From positions 1 through 33,946 of IMG/VR virus record IMGVR_UViG_3300046096_000517: DNA of 33,946 nt; one strand, 5' to 3'. Within the stretch, counting starts at the first letter, position 1, and every line of letters starts with the position of its first letter. This DNA is from a virus. The notes under the pieces were generated by a model. The model saw only the letters and a list, made by a program, of their open reading frames with translations. It made no database searches and was not told where the DNA came from. A program made the translations under genes and the position numbers. Positions 1 to 7,846 of this stretch are shown one piece after another.

Positions 1-126
1 TTCCCTACCCAAAATCACAAGATTAAAAGTCATTTTATAGCCATAATAATAAGCTGGTGCAGCCAATATCCCTAAAAGTGATAAATAAAAATGGTCTATT
101 GGCAAAAAACAAAAGCACCTAAAAAC
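1..126. repeat. Terminal direct repeat, left copy
   Basis: Bases 1-126 are identical to 33820-33945; the next base differs (A at 127, G at 33946). A minus-strand gene is open across the joined ends. The repeat therefore marks a circular or terminally redundant molecule and is most simply the k-mer overlap of a circular assembly, although a short physical terminal repeat is not excluded by sequence alone. Confidence 0.93.
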
Positions 127-378
127 AGTCATATAACCCATTTTTACATTATTATGCCAACCCTTATTTTGAAACTTTGCATGACCCATTGCAATTGTCA
201 ACCACGCACCAATAAAAGAAATCCCCGTTATGTATGGATTGTTGGTTGCGATGTATATCAATATTGAAATTGGTATAACATAAAAAATCAACCTGTTACC
301 AGTAGTTCCCCATATTTGTTTTCCAGTTCCTCGCTCACGATATAAAAAAGCAAGTATTATTGGTAATAAGTATATCAT
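1..378 (-). CDS. Late-operon membrane protein, N-terminal 126 codons (gene crosses the contig join)
   Basis: ATG at 376-378 follows a good ribosome site (AAAGGAAG). The frame stays open to base 1 and continues at 33819-33733 when the ends are joined, giving 154 residues. The N-terminus (MIYLLPIILAFLYRERGTGK) is hydrophobic, followed by further hydrophobic stretches (IFYVIPISILIYIA; ITGISFIGAWLTIAMG; and YLSLLGILAAPAYYYG beyond residue 90), so about four to five membrane segments are likely. It is the last gene of the minus-strand late operon, after the i-spanin-like and holin-like genes. That position suggests a role in lysis or in altering the host envelope, but I do not recognise the family and give no specific function. 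Confidence 0.8.
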   Translation of the reverse strand, partial: MIYLLPIILAFLYRERGTGKQIWGTTGNRLIFYVIPISILIYIATNNPYITGISFIGAWLTIAMGHAKFQNKGWHNNVKMGYMTVFRCFCFLPIDHFYLSLLGILAAPAYYYGYKMTFNLVILGRE

Positions 379-463
379 TTAACTTCCTTTCATATATAAA
401 ACCCAGCTACTAAAAGATTTTATTTGTCAATTAATTCCAACAAATCCGCCTTTTATTAATCTA

Positions 464-901
464 CTATTTTGTCACCTGTTTAATCCATAGTTGGCAAGCC
501 GTTAATTGCTCTACTTGTTTATCAGCATCATTTGCTAATTTTGCAATATAGGCTTTATCTTTTGTAGAAAGTCCGTCGTTACAGGAGGTTGCATTATACT
601 TGCTGGTGGTATTAACTTTGGACACTGTGCTACTGGTTGCGTACAATTCGTCAATGTAAGAGTTATAATCATCATTGAAACTATTTTGTGCATCTTGCAA
701 ATCCCTATCTATTATATTGCTTGCGGTATTTATGTTGCGTTCTTTTTCTATAGCAACCTTTTCCATTTTGGAAACAGTTGCCTCCCAGCGTGATTGCACG
801 CTATTTGCACCTGCATTGTAACCAACTAGCGCAGATAGGGTTATACCGCCTATAAACGCAAATAAACGCCAGTTATTTGTTAGTATCTGTAGGAACTGCA
901 T
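464..901 (-). CDS. Rz-like inner-membrane spanin (i-spanin)
   Basis: 145 residues with one N-terminal membrane segment (about 13-31, LFAFIGGITLSALVGYNAGA) followed by a long charged helical region (about 35-95) predicted to be periplasmic. This is the layout of Rz-type i-spanins, which together with an outer-membrane lipoprotein fuse inner and outer membranes in the last step of lysis of Gram-negative hosts. Cysteines sit near the C-terminus (about 107 and 136). The start overlaps the end of the holin-like gene by 29 bases, consistent with a coupled lysis cassette with the endolysin upstream. No clear Rz1 lipoprotein (signal peptide plus lipobox) was seen nested or downstream, so this could be a unimolecular or unusual spanin. 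The identification rests on topology and context, not on sequence motifs. Confidence 0.6.
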   Translation of the reverse strand: MQFLQILTNNWRLFAFIGGITLSALVGYNAGANSVQSRWEATVSKMEKVAIEKERNINTASNIIDRDLQDAQNSFNDDYNSYIDELYATSSTVSKVNTTSKYNATSCNDGLSTKDKAYIAKLANDADKQVEQLTACQLWIKQVTK

Positions 902-1085
902 ATTTATATTCCATAAATTTTGACCCTAGAAAATTAGCAACCCACATTGTGCAGTAAATTGCAAAATTTGCTTCAGTTGGCTTATATATTAGCACGCCAG
1001 ATGAAACAATAAAAGCACCGATTGCAATTAATCTTGTCATACTAAAAATATTGTGACTATCTTGTAAAAACTGTTGCCATTTCAT
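873..1085 (-). CDS. Holin-like small membrane protein
   Basis: 70 residues. A short amphipathic N-terminus (MKWQQFLQDSHNIFSMTR) is followed by two hydrophobic segments (about 18-34 and 40-55) and a short polar tail (KYAVPTDTNK). This size and topology fit a small phage holin, which forms the inner-membrane holes that start lysis. It lies directly between the endolysin and the Rz-like gene, whose start it overlaps. I do not see a diagnostic holin motif, so the name rests on context. The start is the ATG at 1083-1085, preceded by AT-rich leader sequence with a weak ribosome site. Confidence 0.6.
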   Translation of the reverse strand: MKWQQFLQDSHNIFSMTRLIAIGAFIVSSGVLIYKPTEANFAIYCTMWVANFLGSKFMEYKYAVPTDTNK

Positions 1086-1189
1086 AATTTGCCTGTATAT
1101 TAAATTTATCCTACCGTCTACTTGGGTAGTGAGTTAAGGGGTTGTAAAGAACCTTTCAGTTGTGAAACTCATAAATCTTATTCCTTAAG

Positions 1190-1226
1190 CCCTGCAAAGT
1201 TTTTTTATTCTCTTTGCAGGGTTTTT
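1190..1226 (+). terminator. Intrinsic terminator (plus-strand orientation)
   Basis: Perfect 10-bp stem CCCTGCAAAG (1190-1199) and CTTTGCAGGG (1212-1221) with a 12-base loop, followed by TTTTT (1222-1226) on the plus strand. No plus-strand gene lies just upstream. It sits just past the stop of the minus-strand endolysin, where it would block rightward read-through into the antisense of the late operon. On the minus strand the stem lacks a T tract but could still act as a weak pause or processing site between endolysin and holin. Confidence 0.7.
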
Positions 1227-1665
1227 ACCTTGTTTCATACATCTTCTTTTCAGCTTCACGCCTGCGAGTTAAACCAGCCAAAACTTTACCACCTGCTTTA
1301 TTAAAAAGTAAAATTCGCTGCCCTGCCAAAACAGGATAACCAGTATTAATATATCTCAAAACTGAACTTTTTGCAAATACTTGTAATCCAATATTAAAAG
1401 CCAGGCTAACTATTGCAGCAAACTGGTTTTCAGTCACTTGAACTTTTAGCAATTTACTTATACCTTTTTCAAAATGTTCTAAATCCTGCTTCAATAATTC
1501 ATCAGCTTTTTCTTGAGTAATAATATCGTTATATTGCAAATTATCTTCAGATAAAACCAGATGTCCCCAACCCACAGTATTAAAACCTACAGCGTCTTTA
1601 TAAACCTTAAGACGGCAACCTTCAAAATCTTTTATAAGTTGCAAACCTTTATTATTGATTTTCAT
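1225..1665 (-). CDS. Endolysin, GH24 (T4-type) lysozyme
   Basis: 146-residue muramidase that cleaves the glycan strands of peptidoglycan at lysis. The catalytic triad has the spacing of T4 lysozyme: Glu15 in KDFEGC, Asp24 in YKDAVG and Thr30 in FNTVGWGH. The downstream FNIG region and the C-terminal GLTRRREAEKKMY are typical of the family, and the length matches phage GH24 enzymes. There is no signal-anchor segment, so export probably depends on the holin. The start (ATG 1663-1665) overlaps the stop of the 101-residue gene by four bases (ATGA-type coupling). Confidence 0.95.
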   Translation of the reverse strand: MKINNKGLQLIKDFEGCRLKVYKDAVGFNTVGWGHLVLSEDNLQYNDIITQEKADELLKQDLEHFEKGISKLLKVQVTENQFAAIVSLAFNIGLQVFAKSSVLRYINTGYPVLAGQRILLFNKAGGKVLAGLTRRREAEKKMYETR

Positions 1666-1967
1666 TTTACAGCTTTCTTTATTTGTTTTTGTGTGACCTT
1701 CAATCCAGCTTCTTTATTCCAGCTTTCTAAATCAGTTTTACCAACATAAAAGATATATTCATGCTTAATTTCAAAACCCAATCTATCAGCTATTTGAATT
1801 ACTTGTTGCCATTGTGGGCTGCTAGGATTATGATTAATTTCACCATTGTCGTATAAAAGCAATAAAACAAAACTAACCATTGCAGGCTCTTTTTTAATAT
1901 CCAAAATCAAATCAACCTTTGCACATTCAGATATTAATAAATTTAATGCGTTTTCTAAAACTAACAT
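1662..1967 (-). CDS. Small late protein of unknown function
   Basis: 101 residues, mostly helical, with a hydrophobic patch (MVSFVLLLLYD, about 30-40) and a Lys-rich C-terminus (KVTQKQIKKAVK). It sits tightly between a holin-like gene and the endolysin: its stop overlaps the endolysin start by four bases and its own start follows the upstream stop by one base. It may assist lysis or host lysozyme control, but I recognise no family. Confidence 0.75.
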   Translation of the reverse strand: MLVLENALNLLISECAKVDLILDIKKEPAMVSFVLLLLYDNGEINHNPSSPQWQQVIQIADRLGFEIKHEYIFYVGKTDLESWNKEAGLKVTQKQIKKAVK

Positions 1968-1968
1968 T

Positions 1969-2217
1969 TTAATGCTTTATAAAGCCTAACAGCCATTGAA
2001 CACCTGCTAAAATTCCAGTTCCTAAAGTCCCAGCAAGCAATAAAGAAGCCGTATAAGCACCCTTACCCCTGTTCATTACAGCAATTAGAGATTTAATATC
2101 ATCTTTAATAAGATAAACCTCGCTTTTAAGACTGTCATATTGGGCTTTATTTTGTTCTCGTAAGCCTTCTATTTTCGTCTCAACAACTGCTATTCTTACT
2201 TCGGGGCTGTCATTCAT
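1969..2217 (-). CDS. Coiled-coil plus single-membrane-segment protein, XhlA/holin-like
   Basis: 82 residues. The first ~50 are charged and helical (VRIAVVETKIEGLREQNKAQ), predicted coiled coil, followed by one membrane segment (about 55-77, TASLLLAGTLGTGILAGVQW) and a short basic end (FIKH). This layout matches small accessory holin proteins of the haemolysin-XhlA type. The start overlaps the preceding gene by ATGA. A second holin-type protein in the same cassette as the 873-1085 gene would make a two-component holin or holin/antiholin pair. That is inferred from topology and position only. Confidence 0.65.
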   Translation of the reverse strand: MNDSPEVRIAVVETKIEGLREQNKAQYDSLKSEVYLIKDDIKSLIAVMNRGKGAYTASLLLAGTLGTGILAGVQWLLGFIKH

Positions 2218-2525
2218 GCAATAACTCCGCCGGCAAAATCAGGGTGATTATCTATTAACCATTCCTCTGCCAAATTATTAACAGCTGATATATTATTAGC
2301 TTGTGTAATGTCAAAATCAATCAATTCGTAATCTGATTTCATTTCAACTTTTACTCCATTGCTATAAAATGTAACATTCGCAAAATCTTTATCACTAACA
2401 TTAATAACATTTTCAACTGCAGCCTTATCAATAACATACTGCATTGGCATGCCCTTAAAGCGAATAAAAATACTGCTATAATTTGGATTAGTAGCTAATT
2501 GTTCTTTTGTATTAAGTTTTATCAT
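2214..2525 (-). CDS. Small tail-fibre-associated protein, unknown
   Basis: 103 residues starting at ATG 2523-2525 with ribosome site AAGGAA. The frame is open further upstream, but that extension lies antisense-shifted inside the spike gene and has no ribosome site, so the internal start is chosen. The protein is acidic and mixed alpha/beta (for example RFKGMPMQYVIDKAAVENVI), with no membrane segment. Its place after the receptor-binding spike suggests a tail-fibre assembly or accessory role, but no family is recognised. Confidence 0.75.
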   Translation of the reverse strand: MIKLNTKEQLATNPNYSSIFIRFKGMPMQYVIDKAAVENVINVSDKDFANVTFYSNGVKVEMKSDYELIDFDITQANNISAVNNLAEEWLIDNHPDFAGGVIA

Positions 2526-2535
2526 ATTAAATTCC

Positions 2536-3894
2536 TTATTGTAACTTTTGAATAACAGGCTCTGATACATAAAGCGTTCCAGAACCGCCCGATACAACAC
2601 CAAAATTACACAACATAGCCATATTTCCAGCGGTTGATGCGTTTGTAAAAAATGGTCTTGTTGCAATAACAAAAGCACCTTTGCCAGTGTAATTTTTGTA
2701 ATCACCAGCATTTGCAGGTAAAGCCGTTCTTACATGATTTGTAAATACTGCTGAATTAGTTATAATTGTATCAAGTTTTTTCAAAGAACTACCTGTAACA
2801 TCATAACCAACTAGCATTTTTGCATAATACCAGCCGTCACTTGCTGGAATTGTACCAGTAAACGCAACAACACCAACATAATCACTATCAGCAGTTGAAC
2901 CACTTACTGTGATTTTATTAACTCTCACAGCACTTTGCTTATTAAATAATTGCGATTGTGTTTCATTATAAGCAGTAGCCATTGATATGATACTTGAAAC
3001 ACCAACAATCGTACCACTATAACGTTGTGCATACCAATTAGTAGGCAACCCAGCAGCACCTGAAACACCTGCACCGTAAGAGCCACCTGTTCCAGATAAA
3101 AAGGAGTTATTAACCAAATTTGAATTAGCTTGATTATTACTTCCGTCACCGTTTGAAGTACTCATTAAAGACGTTTGAGCGTAGAACATTTTATATAAAA
3201 TATCAGTCAAGCAGCCTTGCTGCCCAATAAACCCAGCAGCTTCACCGCCACCCGCAGCATTTAAATGTATGTAAGAGCCAGCTTCATTTAAAAAATAAGT
3301 AAGATTAGGAGTATTATTATAAGAATTTACAAAGCTAGAATTATCAATCACTGAATTTGCAGGATTGTAAATAATAGCACCCATATTATTGTTTAAATTC
3401 CAATCAATAATGCTATCCCAAATAAAAGCCCTGTCAAACAAAGCCGTCCCACCCTCACTTGACCGAGGCAAAGTCATTCCTAAAAACAAAGTAACACCAG
3501 CATTTTTGCAAGCTGTAATAATAGTTTTTAAATTTGCAACTGAAGTATCATGATTAATTGAATTGTAAACATCGTTTGATACCGATTCAACGCACAAAAT
3601 AAATTTATAACCAGATGCAATTGCCACACTTAATTGATTTGTAATTATTGTTGTTGATGTTACACCGCTAACCGCAATATTTGAACGAATTATCAAGGGT
3701 GAACCAGCACGCCAATTTGCGACATTAACATAGCCTCTATCATAACTTGCACCAACTCCACCAGATGCAAAAGTAGCGTCTGAAGTATCACCGTAAGCCC
3801 CGATAGAGTTGCCAATAATGACCGCATCTCTTTTTGTACTTGCAACTATTAAATTATTGATATTTTGTGAATTTGGTTTTACACTAAAACTCAT
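2536..3894 (-). CDS. Tail spike with SGNH-hydrolase (esterase) domain
   Basis: 452 residues. The N-terminal ~230 look like an SGNH/GDSL hydrolase: block I is GNS with nucleophile Ser30 (AVIIGNSIGAYGD), a block II-like Gly lies in AVSGVTS (about 77), block III is Asn108 in ESVSNDVY, and the catalytic His is 210 in SYIHLNAAGG. The usual Asp three residues before the His is a Ser here, so the charge relay may differ. The remaining ~220 residues are Gly/Ser/Thr/Asn-rich and probably beta-structured, as in virion spikes. Such domains de-acetylate or hydrolyse host surface polysaccharide during adsorption. The start overlaps the previous gene (ATGA). Confidence 0.72.
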   Translation of the reverse strand: MSFSVKPNSQNINNLIVASTKRDAVIIGNSIGAYGDTSDATFASGGVGASYDRGYVNVANWRAGSPLIIRSNIAVSGVTSTTIITNQLSVAIASGYKFILCVESVSNDVYNSINHDTSVANLKTIITACKNAGVTLFLGMTLPRSSEGGTALFDRAFIWDSIIDWNLNNNMGAIIYNPANSVIDNSSFVNSYNNTPNLTYFLNEAGSYIHLNAAGGGEAAGFIGQQGCLTDILYKMFYAQTSLMSTSNGDGSNNQANSNLVNNSFLSGTGGSYGAGVSGAAGLPTNWYAQRYSGTIVGVSSIISMATAYNETQSQLFNKQSAVRVNKITVSGSTADSDYVGVVAFTGTIPASDGWYYAKMLVGYDVTGSSLKKLDTIITNSAVFTNHVRTALPANAGDYKNYTGKGAFVIATRPFFTNASTAGNMAMLCNFGVVSGGSGTLYVSEPVIQKLQ

Positions 3895-4199
3895 ATCCCT
3901 TTTCCTTTGCTTAAATATACCTTGCCAGCACCGCTTGCAAGCATTACAGCGACAAAATCAGCATCAGCAATATCAATAACTGAAACACCGCTACCAACAG
4001 CAAAAGAGCTTGATGTTGCTGTTGCAGACTCCAAGCCCCAAGCAACAAAAGCTACTGAACCGCTTTCATTTAAAATATACAAATCAGTATCATTATAAAT
4101 TCCGCCTTCAATACCTTTGGCAGCTGTAAATTGCACTTGTTGAGATGTAGTTGTCGCATCTATTGTTTTATTTTCTATTGGATTAAAATTACTAGACAT
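3891..4199 (-). CDS. Small Ala/Ser-rich virion (fibre-associated) protein
   Basis: 102 residues, beta-rich, with many Ala, Ser, Thr and Gly (AVGSGVSVIDIADADFVAVM). It resembles small phage structural proteins found between fibre genes. It has no signal peptide or membrane segment. It overlaps the SGNH spike start by four bases, so it is probably a fibre or spike partner. The role is inferred from position. Confidence 0.72.
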   Translation of the reverse strand: MSSNFNPIENKTIDATTTSQQVQFTAAKGIEGGIYNDTDLYILNESGSVAFVAWGLESATATSSSFAVGSGVSVIDIADADFVAVMLASGAGKVYLSKGKGI

Positions 4200-4208
4200 A
4201 AGTCACCC

Positions 4209-4388
4209 TTATAAATTATTATATTCTTCTTCAGTATAAATATCGTTACCAATATTACACTGCCCTATTTCTGCTTTATCACTAAAAACTATGCGAAAAT
4301 CACCTTCAATTGAGAAACTAGAACCTAACTCCAATTCTATAACATTTTCTATTAAATTATTTGAATTATTTACAATTCCTGCCCTCAT
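4209..4388 (-). CDS. Small protein downstream of tail fibre (59 aa)
   Basis: ATG at 4386-4388 preceded by a strong ribosome site (AAGGAAAA); stop at 4209-4211. The sequence begins MRAGIVNNSNNLIENVIELE and ends near DIYTEEEYNNL. The pattern (short beta strands, NVIELE, then VFSDKAEIGQ) resembles the small proteins that follow tail-fibre genes in many phages and act in fibre assembly or capping. It fills an otherwise unexplained gap between the fibre and the 102-residue protein. Confidence 0.75.
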   Translation of the reverse strand: MRAGIVNNSNNLIENVIELELGSSFSIEGDFRIVFSDKAEIGQCNIGNDIYTEEEYNNL

Positions 4389-4398
4389 AAAATTTTCC

Positions 4399-5445
4399 TT
4401 AAGCTGAACAATATTCAGTTATATAAACCACACCATTTGCACCATTCCCAGCAGCACCAGTTCCGCAACCACCACTACCGCCGCCGCCGTATAATTTGCC
4501 ATTTTTACCAGCCTCATTGTTTAAAGTTGTTGGTTCACCACCACTGCCCCAGTGAGAGCTTCCACCGTCACCATTGCCACGAAGAGAGCCACCAGTTGAA
4601 CCATTTTGACCGCCAATTTCAAGCTCCGCACCTGCCGAAACAGTAATACCGCCTGCACCACCAGCACCACCAGTTGCACCTTCAAGACCGCCAGTTCCAC
4701 CAGTGCCAGCAGCCAAAACACCAAGTGAGCTATTGCCACCTGAATTGCCATTATTGCCCGAAGCACCGCCAGTCCCACCCGCTCCGACCGTTACAGCTTT
4801 TGAAGCCCCGATTGTTGCTTTAGAAAAAATCGCACGATTAAAGCCAGCACCGCCACCGCCACCACCGCGAGCAACACTACCACTACCACCACCACCACCA
4901 CCACCACCTACTAATTCAGCAATGCAATAAAGCATATTAGTATTAGGGGTGTAAGTTCCGCTTGTCGTGAAAATTTGCCTGCGAATTACAAGCCCAGATG
5001 CAACCGAACTGGATAGTTGAAATTTCGCACCGTCGTAATGAATATAATAAAAAATTCCAGAAACAATCTCCCCCCCCGTTAATGCAGTTAATGAAGTGCC
5101 CAATAATTTTTCAAGTGCAATTGCACCAGCTCCATTTACATTTACCGTAACAGAGCCTGTATTGCTAGATGTAGCTTTAAACTTCACCCTTAATCCGTCA
5201 ACCAAAGCCGAAGCTGGTGATGTTGTTAATGTTATGGCGTTTGCAGTACCGCCAACGGTTGCAAGCGAAAAAACTTCATTTTGATAATCTTTATAATTAA
5301 CTAGCGGAATACCACCAATAGTTGAACCGTCACCAATAACTAATCTTTTATTAGTTGTGTCAACAATAGGTTCTGCCAATACAGGGGTTGCAGCTGCAAC
5401 TTCCGCATTAGTTCCACGCCTTAATTTTAATTCAGTGCTACTCAT
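4399..5445 (-). CDS. Tail fibre with glycine-rich receptor-binding domain
   Basis: 348 residues. Residues 1-50 (STELKLRRGTNAEVAAATPV, then VDTTNKRLVIGDGST and IPL) match the N-terminal virion-attachment motif common in phage fibres. Residues about 50-150 form a beta-rich shaft. Residues about 175-340 are extremely Gly-rich, with polyglycine loops (GGGGGGGGSGS, GGGGGGAGF, GGSGGCGTG) like polyglycine-sandwich adhesins. It probably recognises the host receptor. Two slippage-prone tracts lie inside: a run of eight G on the coding strand (5070-5077) and eight GGT codons (4885-4908). The start overlaps the tip-protein stop by four bases. Confidence 0.85.
   Translation of the reverse strand: MSSTELKLRRGTNAEVAAATPVLAEPIVDTTNKRLVIGDGSTIGGIPLVNYKDYQNEVFSLATVGGTANAITLTTSPASALVDGLRVKFKATSSNTGSVTVNVNGAGAIALEKLLGTSLTALTGGEIVSGIFYYIHYDGAKFQLSSSVASGLVIRRQIFTTSGTYTPNTNMLYCIAELVGGGGGGGGSGSVARGGGGGGAGFNRAIFSKATIGASKAVTVGAGGTGGASGNNGNSGGNSSLGVLAAGTGGTGGLEGATGGAGGAGGITVSAGAELEIGGQNGSTGGSLRGNGDGGSSHWGSGGEPTTLNNEAGKNGKLYGGGGSGGCGTGAAGNGANGVVYITEYCSA
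4885..4908. repeat. Trinucleotide repeat (ACC)8 in fibre gene
   Basis: Eight uninterrupted ACC units on the plus strand encode a polyglycine run (GGT codons) in the fibre. Slippage in units of three would change the loop length without breaking the frame. Confidence 0.85.
5070..5077. repeat. Homopolymer of eight C (G on coding strand) in fibre gene
   Basis: Codons ACG GGG GGG GAG of the fibre (Thr-Gly-Gly-Glu, about residues 123-126) give eight consecutive G in an AT-rich genome. Loss or gain of one base would truncate the fibre before its glycine-rich domain. Confidence 0.9.
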
Positions 5446-7460
5446 ATTGACCCATAATCTAAATTTACTGCTGGCGGGGTATCCGTTATCAATCCGTAAT
5501 CTAAATTAGCAGTAGGAGCGGAAGTTATCAACTCGTAATCGTAACTAGTACCAACCCCGCTCGAAGCTGTTGCAATAGCGTTATAAATATATGACCAGTT
5601 GCTTTTAGAACCTATAACATTAATCGCCCTAATTCGCAAGTCATAATTAATATTTATGGCAGTACTCAATACATCACTTGATGTAATTTCTCCGTCCACA
5701 AAAAAGCTAGGTCGCCATGCCGTATCGGAAGAAATCTTAAACTGTATTTCATATTGACCGCCACTTTGCACGAAAGCATTGCTTGAGGGCCGCCAATTCA
5801 AAACTAAATTATAAATACTATCGCTGCCAGTTGTGGTAACGATGCGAGAGCTATAGCTTAAAGATTGCGGAACTGGGACGATAAACGGGTTGGGAAGGTT
5901 AGTATCAGGTGCAGATGCAAACGCTTCCGCATCACTTGCCGACCAATTATAAGAATTTGAATTTTCTTCTTTAAGTGTCAAAACAACACCTTGTTTTAAT
6001 TCAAAAGTAATTCCTGTAATTCTAAATACTTTTTCACTCCAGCCCCTAGCCGTATTATTCACTTTTACGGTGTCCCACACGCTATATCGTAAAGCCTTAT
6101 AATTACAGGGCATTACAACCGTTATTTGTTCGCGTGATTTTCTTAAAACAGTTTTAGCAATTCGCTGTGCTGCCTCATTATCTATCGTGTATGGCAGTTT
6201 AATTTCAGTATAAATTCGTTCATTATTATCTTGTGCTTCATAAGTTGAACTGACAACTTCGTTAAAAGATGCACTTTGCCAATCTTGTGAAGGTTCTATG
6301 TATAAACCCTTAACAGCATTAAATAAATTTGTGCGTGAAACTCTATTTTGAGATTTTATTGCACCAGCTAAATAACTTTCGTCTAAAACCGCACTTTCAG
6401 GCGTGTCATATCCACCCGCATATATTCTAAATTTACCCTCCGAGTTAGTCATAATTCCCAAAGATGCAGAAAATAAATCATCAATAGTATTGATAACTTC
6501 CCTGTTAGTATCAACTATACCATTTATAGTATAACGCTTCATTGTACTGGCGTCTAATTTCGTTATGCTTTCGTCACATAAATTAGCGGCAGCAATTGTA
6601 TAATTATCGTCTATTTCAGTTGCTAAAGCCCCGAAGCCAAAAGGCACATTTGAAATATCACGCGAATATAAATAATCCCTTTGGCATAAAGCAGCATTAT
6701 CCGACCAACCCGTTAAAAGCGTTCGCGGGTCGTAAACTTTTTTACCCTTCAAAACCACATTTAAGGTTGGCACTCCACTTTGAAAAATCTCGCTATTATA
6801 TTGAATACGCATGTAAGTATAGCACAACCCACGCAAGCGGTGGTTATCAGTCCAGTTACTAACTTCACTCACTAAAAAGCTATCAGCAACTTGCGTATCA
6901 TTCCCTAAATGTTGTTTTAATCTGATATATTTTTTACTATCCTTAACAAAAGGAGCTTCATTTACAAAACCGCTAGCGTCTAAAGTTATTAAATTATTGT
7001 CTATGTAAATCTCTTCAAAAGAATTACATTCATGGCAAGCATGAATTATTATCAGATGTAAAAATAAATTATCACCGCTTTGAGAAATTCCGTCACTATC
7101 TTGGGCGGAGTTTGTTGTTTCAACATAAGCTAAAGTTCCACCGATGCGAGCTTTTCCGTAAATTATTTTACCTGTGTCATCACTGGAACGAATAACACCT
7201 TTAAGACCGCTATTAGTTTCTAAAGCGATGCTATCAGTTTTACCACCCTTGCCACCGACTAAACTTCCACCTATTGAATTAATTCCGAAACTTACAAGCC
7301 CGCCAATTACTGCACCTAAAGCAACATCAAAAGCAACTGCCGCACCAATAGAACCCAAAATGCCAGCACCAAACAAAGCCCCACCAATAGCAAGTCCACC
7401 GATAGCAGCACTTGCATAAGAACCAGCAATAGCAGCGGCAATGATAATTGCAGGAGGCAT
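5442..7460 (-). CDS. Central tail-tip (host-specificity, J-like) protein
   Basis: 672 residues. A hydrophobic Gly/Ala-rich N-terminus (about 1-75, IIIAAAIAGSYASAAIGGLA) is typical of tail-tip proteins. It is followed by a conserved hub region (YGKARIGGTLAY; HACHECNSFEEIYID; VYDPRT at about 240) and a fibronectin-like C-terminal part (LVLNWRPSS...QYEIQFKISS). The protein closes the tail tube, contacts the receptor and carries the side fibre. The extreme C-terminus has three short repeats of the type YDYELIT / LDYGLIT / LDYGSI, possibly the fibre-docking peptide. It starts on the stop of the DUF6950-like gene (TAATG). Confidence 0.85.
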   Translation of the reverse strand: MPPAIIIAAAIAGSYASAAIGGLAIGGALFGAGILGSIGAAVAFDVALGAVIGGLVSFGINSIGGSLVGGKGGKTDSIALETNSGLKGVIRSSDDTGKIIYGKARIGGTLAYVETTNSAQDSDGISQSGDNLFLHLIIIHACHECNSFEEIYIDNNLITLDASGFVNEAPFVKDSKKYIRLKQHLGNDTQVADSFLVSEVSNWTDNHRLRGLCYTYMRIQYNSEIFQSGVPTLNVVLKGKKVYDPRTLLTGWSDNAALCQRDYLYSRDISNVPFGFGALATEIDDNYTIAAANLCDESITKLDASTMKRYTINGIVDTNREVINTIDDLFSASLGIMTNSEGKFRIYAGGYDTPESAVLDESYLAGAIKSQNRVSRTNLFNAVKGLYIEPSQDWQSASFNEVVSSTYEAQDNNERIYTEIKLPYTIDNEAAQRIAKTVLRKSREQITVVMPCNYKALRYSVWDTVKVNNTARGWSEKVFRITGITFELKQGVVLTLKEENSNSYNWSASDAEAFASAPDTNLPNPFIVPVPQSLSYSSRIVTTTGSDSIYNLVLNWRPSSNAFVQSGGQYEIQFKISSDTAWRPSFFVDGEITSSDVLSTAININYDLRIRAINVIGSKSNWSYIYNAIATASSGVGTSYDYELITSAPTANLDYGLITDTPPAVNLDYGSI

Positions 7461-7846
7461 TATTCAACCCTCCATGCTTTTTTATTTAACAAGGTAGGTA
7501 TAAAAATCAATCCGCTTTCGTTTAGAAAAATACTCTTAACACCCAGGCAAATCCCTAAAGCGTTTTGTTGTGTTGCTATAATATCACCTCGCCTTGCCAT
7601 GCGTTTATTAATAGGTGATAAAACGCTATCAACTAAATCTAAATGCGTGTCAAAACCTAATTCAGCTAAGTAGTTTTCAGCTTCTAAAGCATCACTATAT
7701 TTATTCAAATTCAGATTGTAAAAATCCTGCCCAGTGCTTAACAAAACCCACTTTGCAGCGAATAAACAGCAATCATTTTCACCCCAAGAAAAAACATGAT
7801 TTTCTTGAGTGTAAGTATCTAAAATTTCATTCCAATTTTCAAACAC
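7460..7846 (-). CDS. DUF6950-like / NlpC-P60-type tail-tip protein
   Basis: About 128 residues from GTG 7844-7846, chosen because it follows GGGGG at ribosome-site distance and overlaps the upstream stop; an in-frame ATG at 7889-7891 lies deep inside the upstream gene. The motif FSWGENDCCLFAAKWVL with a Cys pair, plus ARRGDIIATQQNALGICLG, fits the DUF6950 family of cysteine-peptidase-like proteins encoded between tail proteins and the J-like protein (lambda gpK position). A role in local peptidoglycan penetration is likely, though the catalytic His is not obvious. Confidence 0.72.
   Translation of the reverse strand: MFENWNEILDTYTQENHVFSWGENDCCLFAAKWVLLSTGQDFYNLNLNKYSDALEAENYLAELGFDTHLDLVDSVLSPINKRMARRGDIIATQQNALGICLGVKSIFLNESGLIFIPTLLNKKAWRVE

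Noticed and set aside
1122-1304. Plus-strand 60-codon frame over the terminator and endolysin end
   Set aside because: It overlaps a strongly supported lysozyme on the other strand and has no ribosome site.
2526-2711. N-terminal extension of the gene at 2214-2525
   Set aside because: It lies inside the SGNH spike gene in another frame; ATG 2525 has a proper ribosome site.
4437-4930. Plus-strand open frames rich in Pro and His opposite the fibre gene
   Set aside because: They are the reverse of the Gly-rich coding region; no ribosome sites, and their composition is explained by the GGN repeats.
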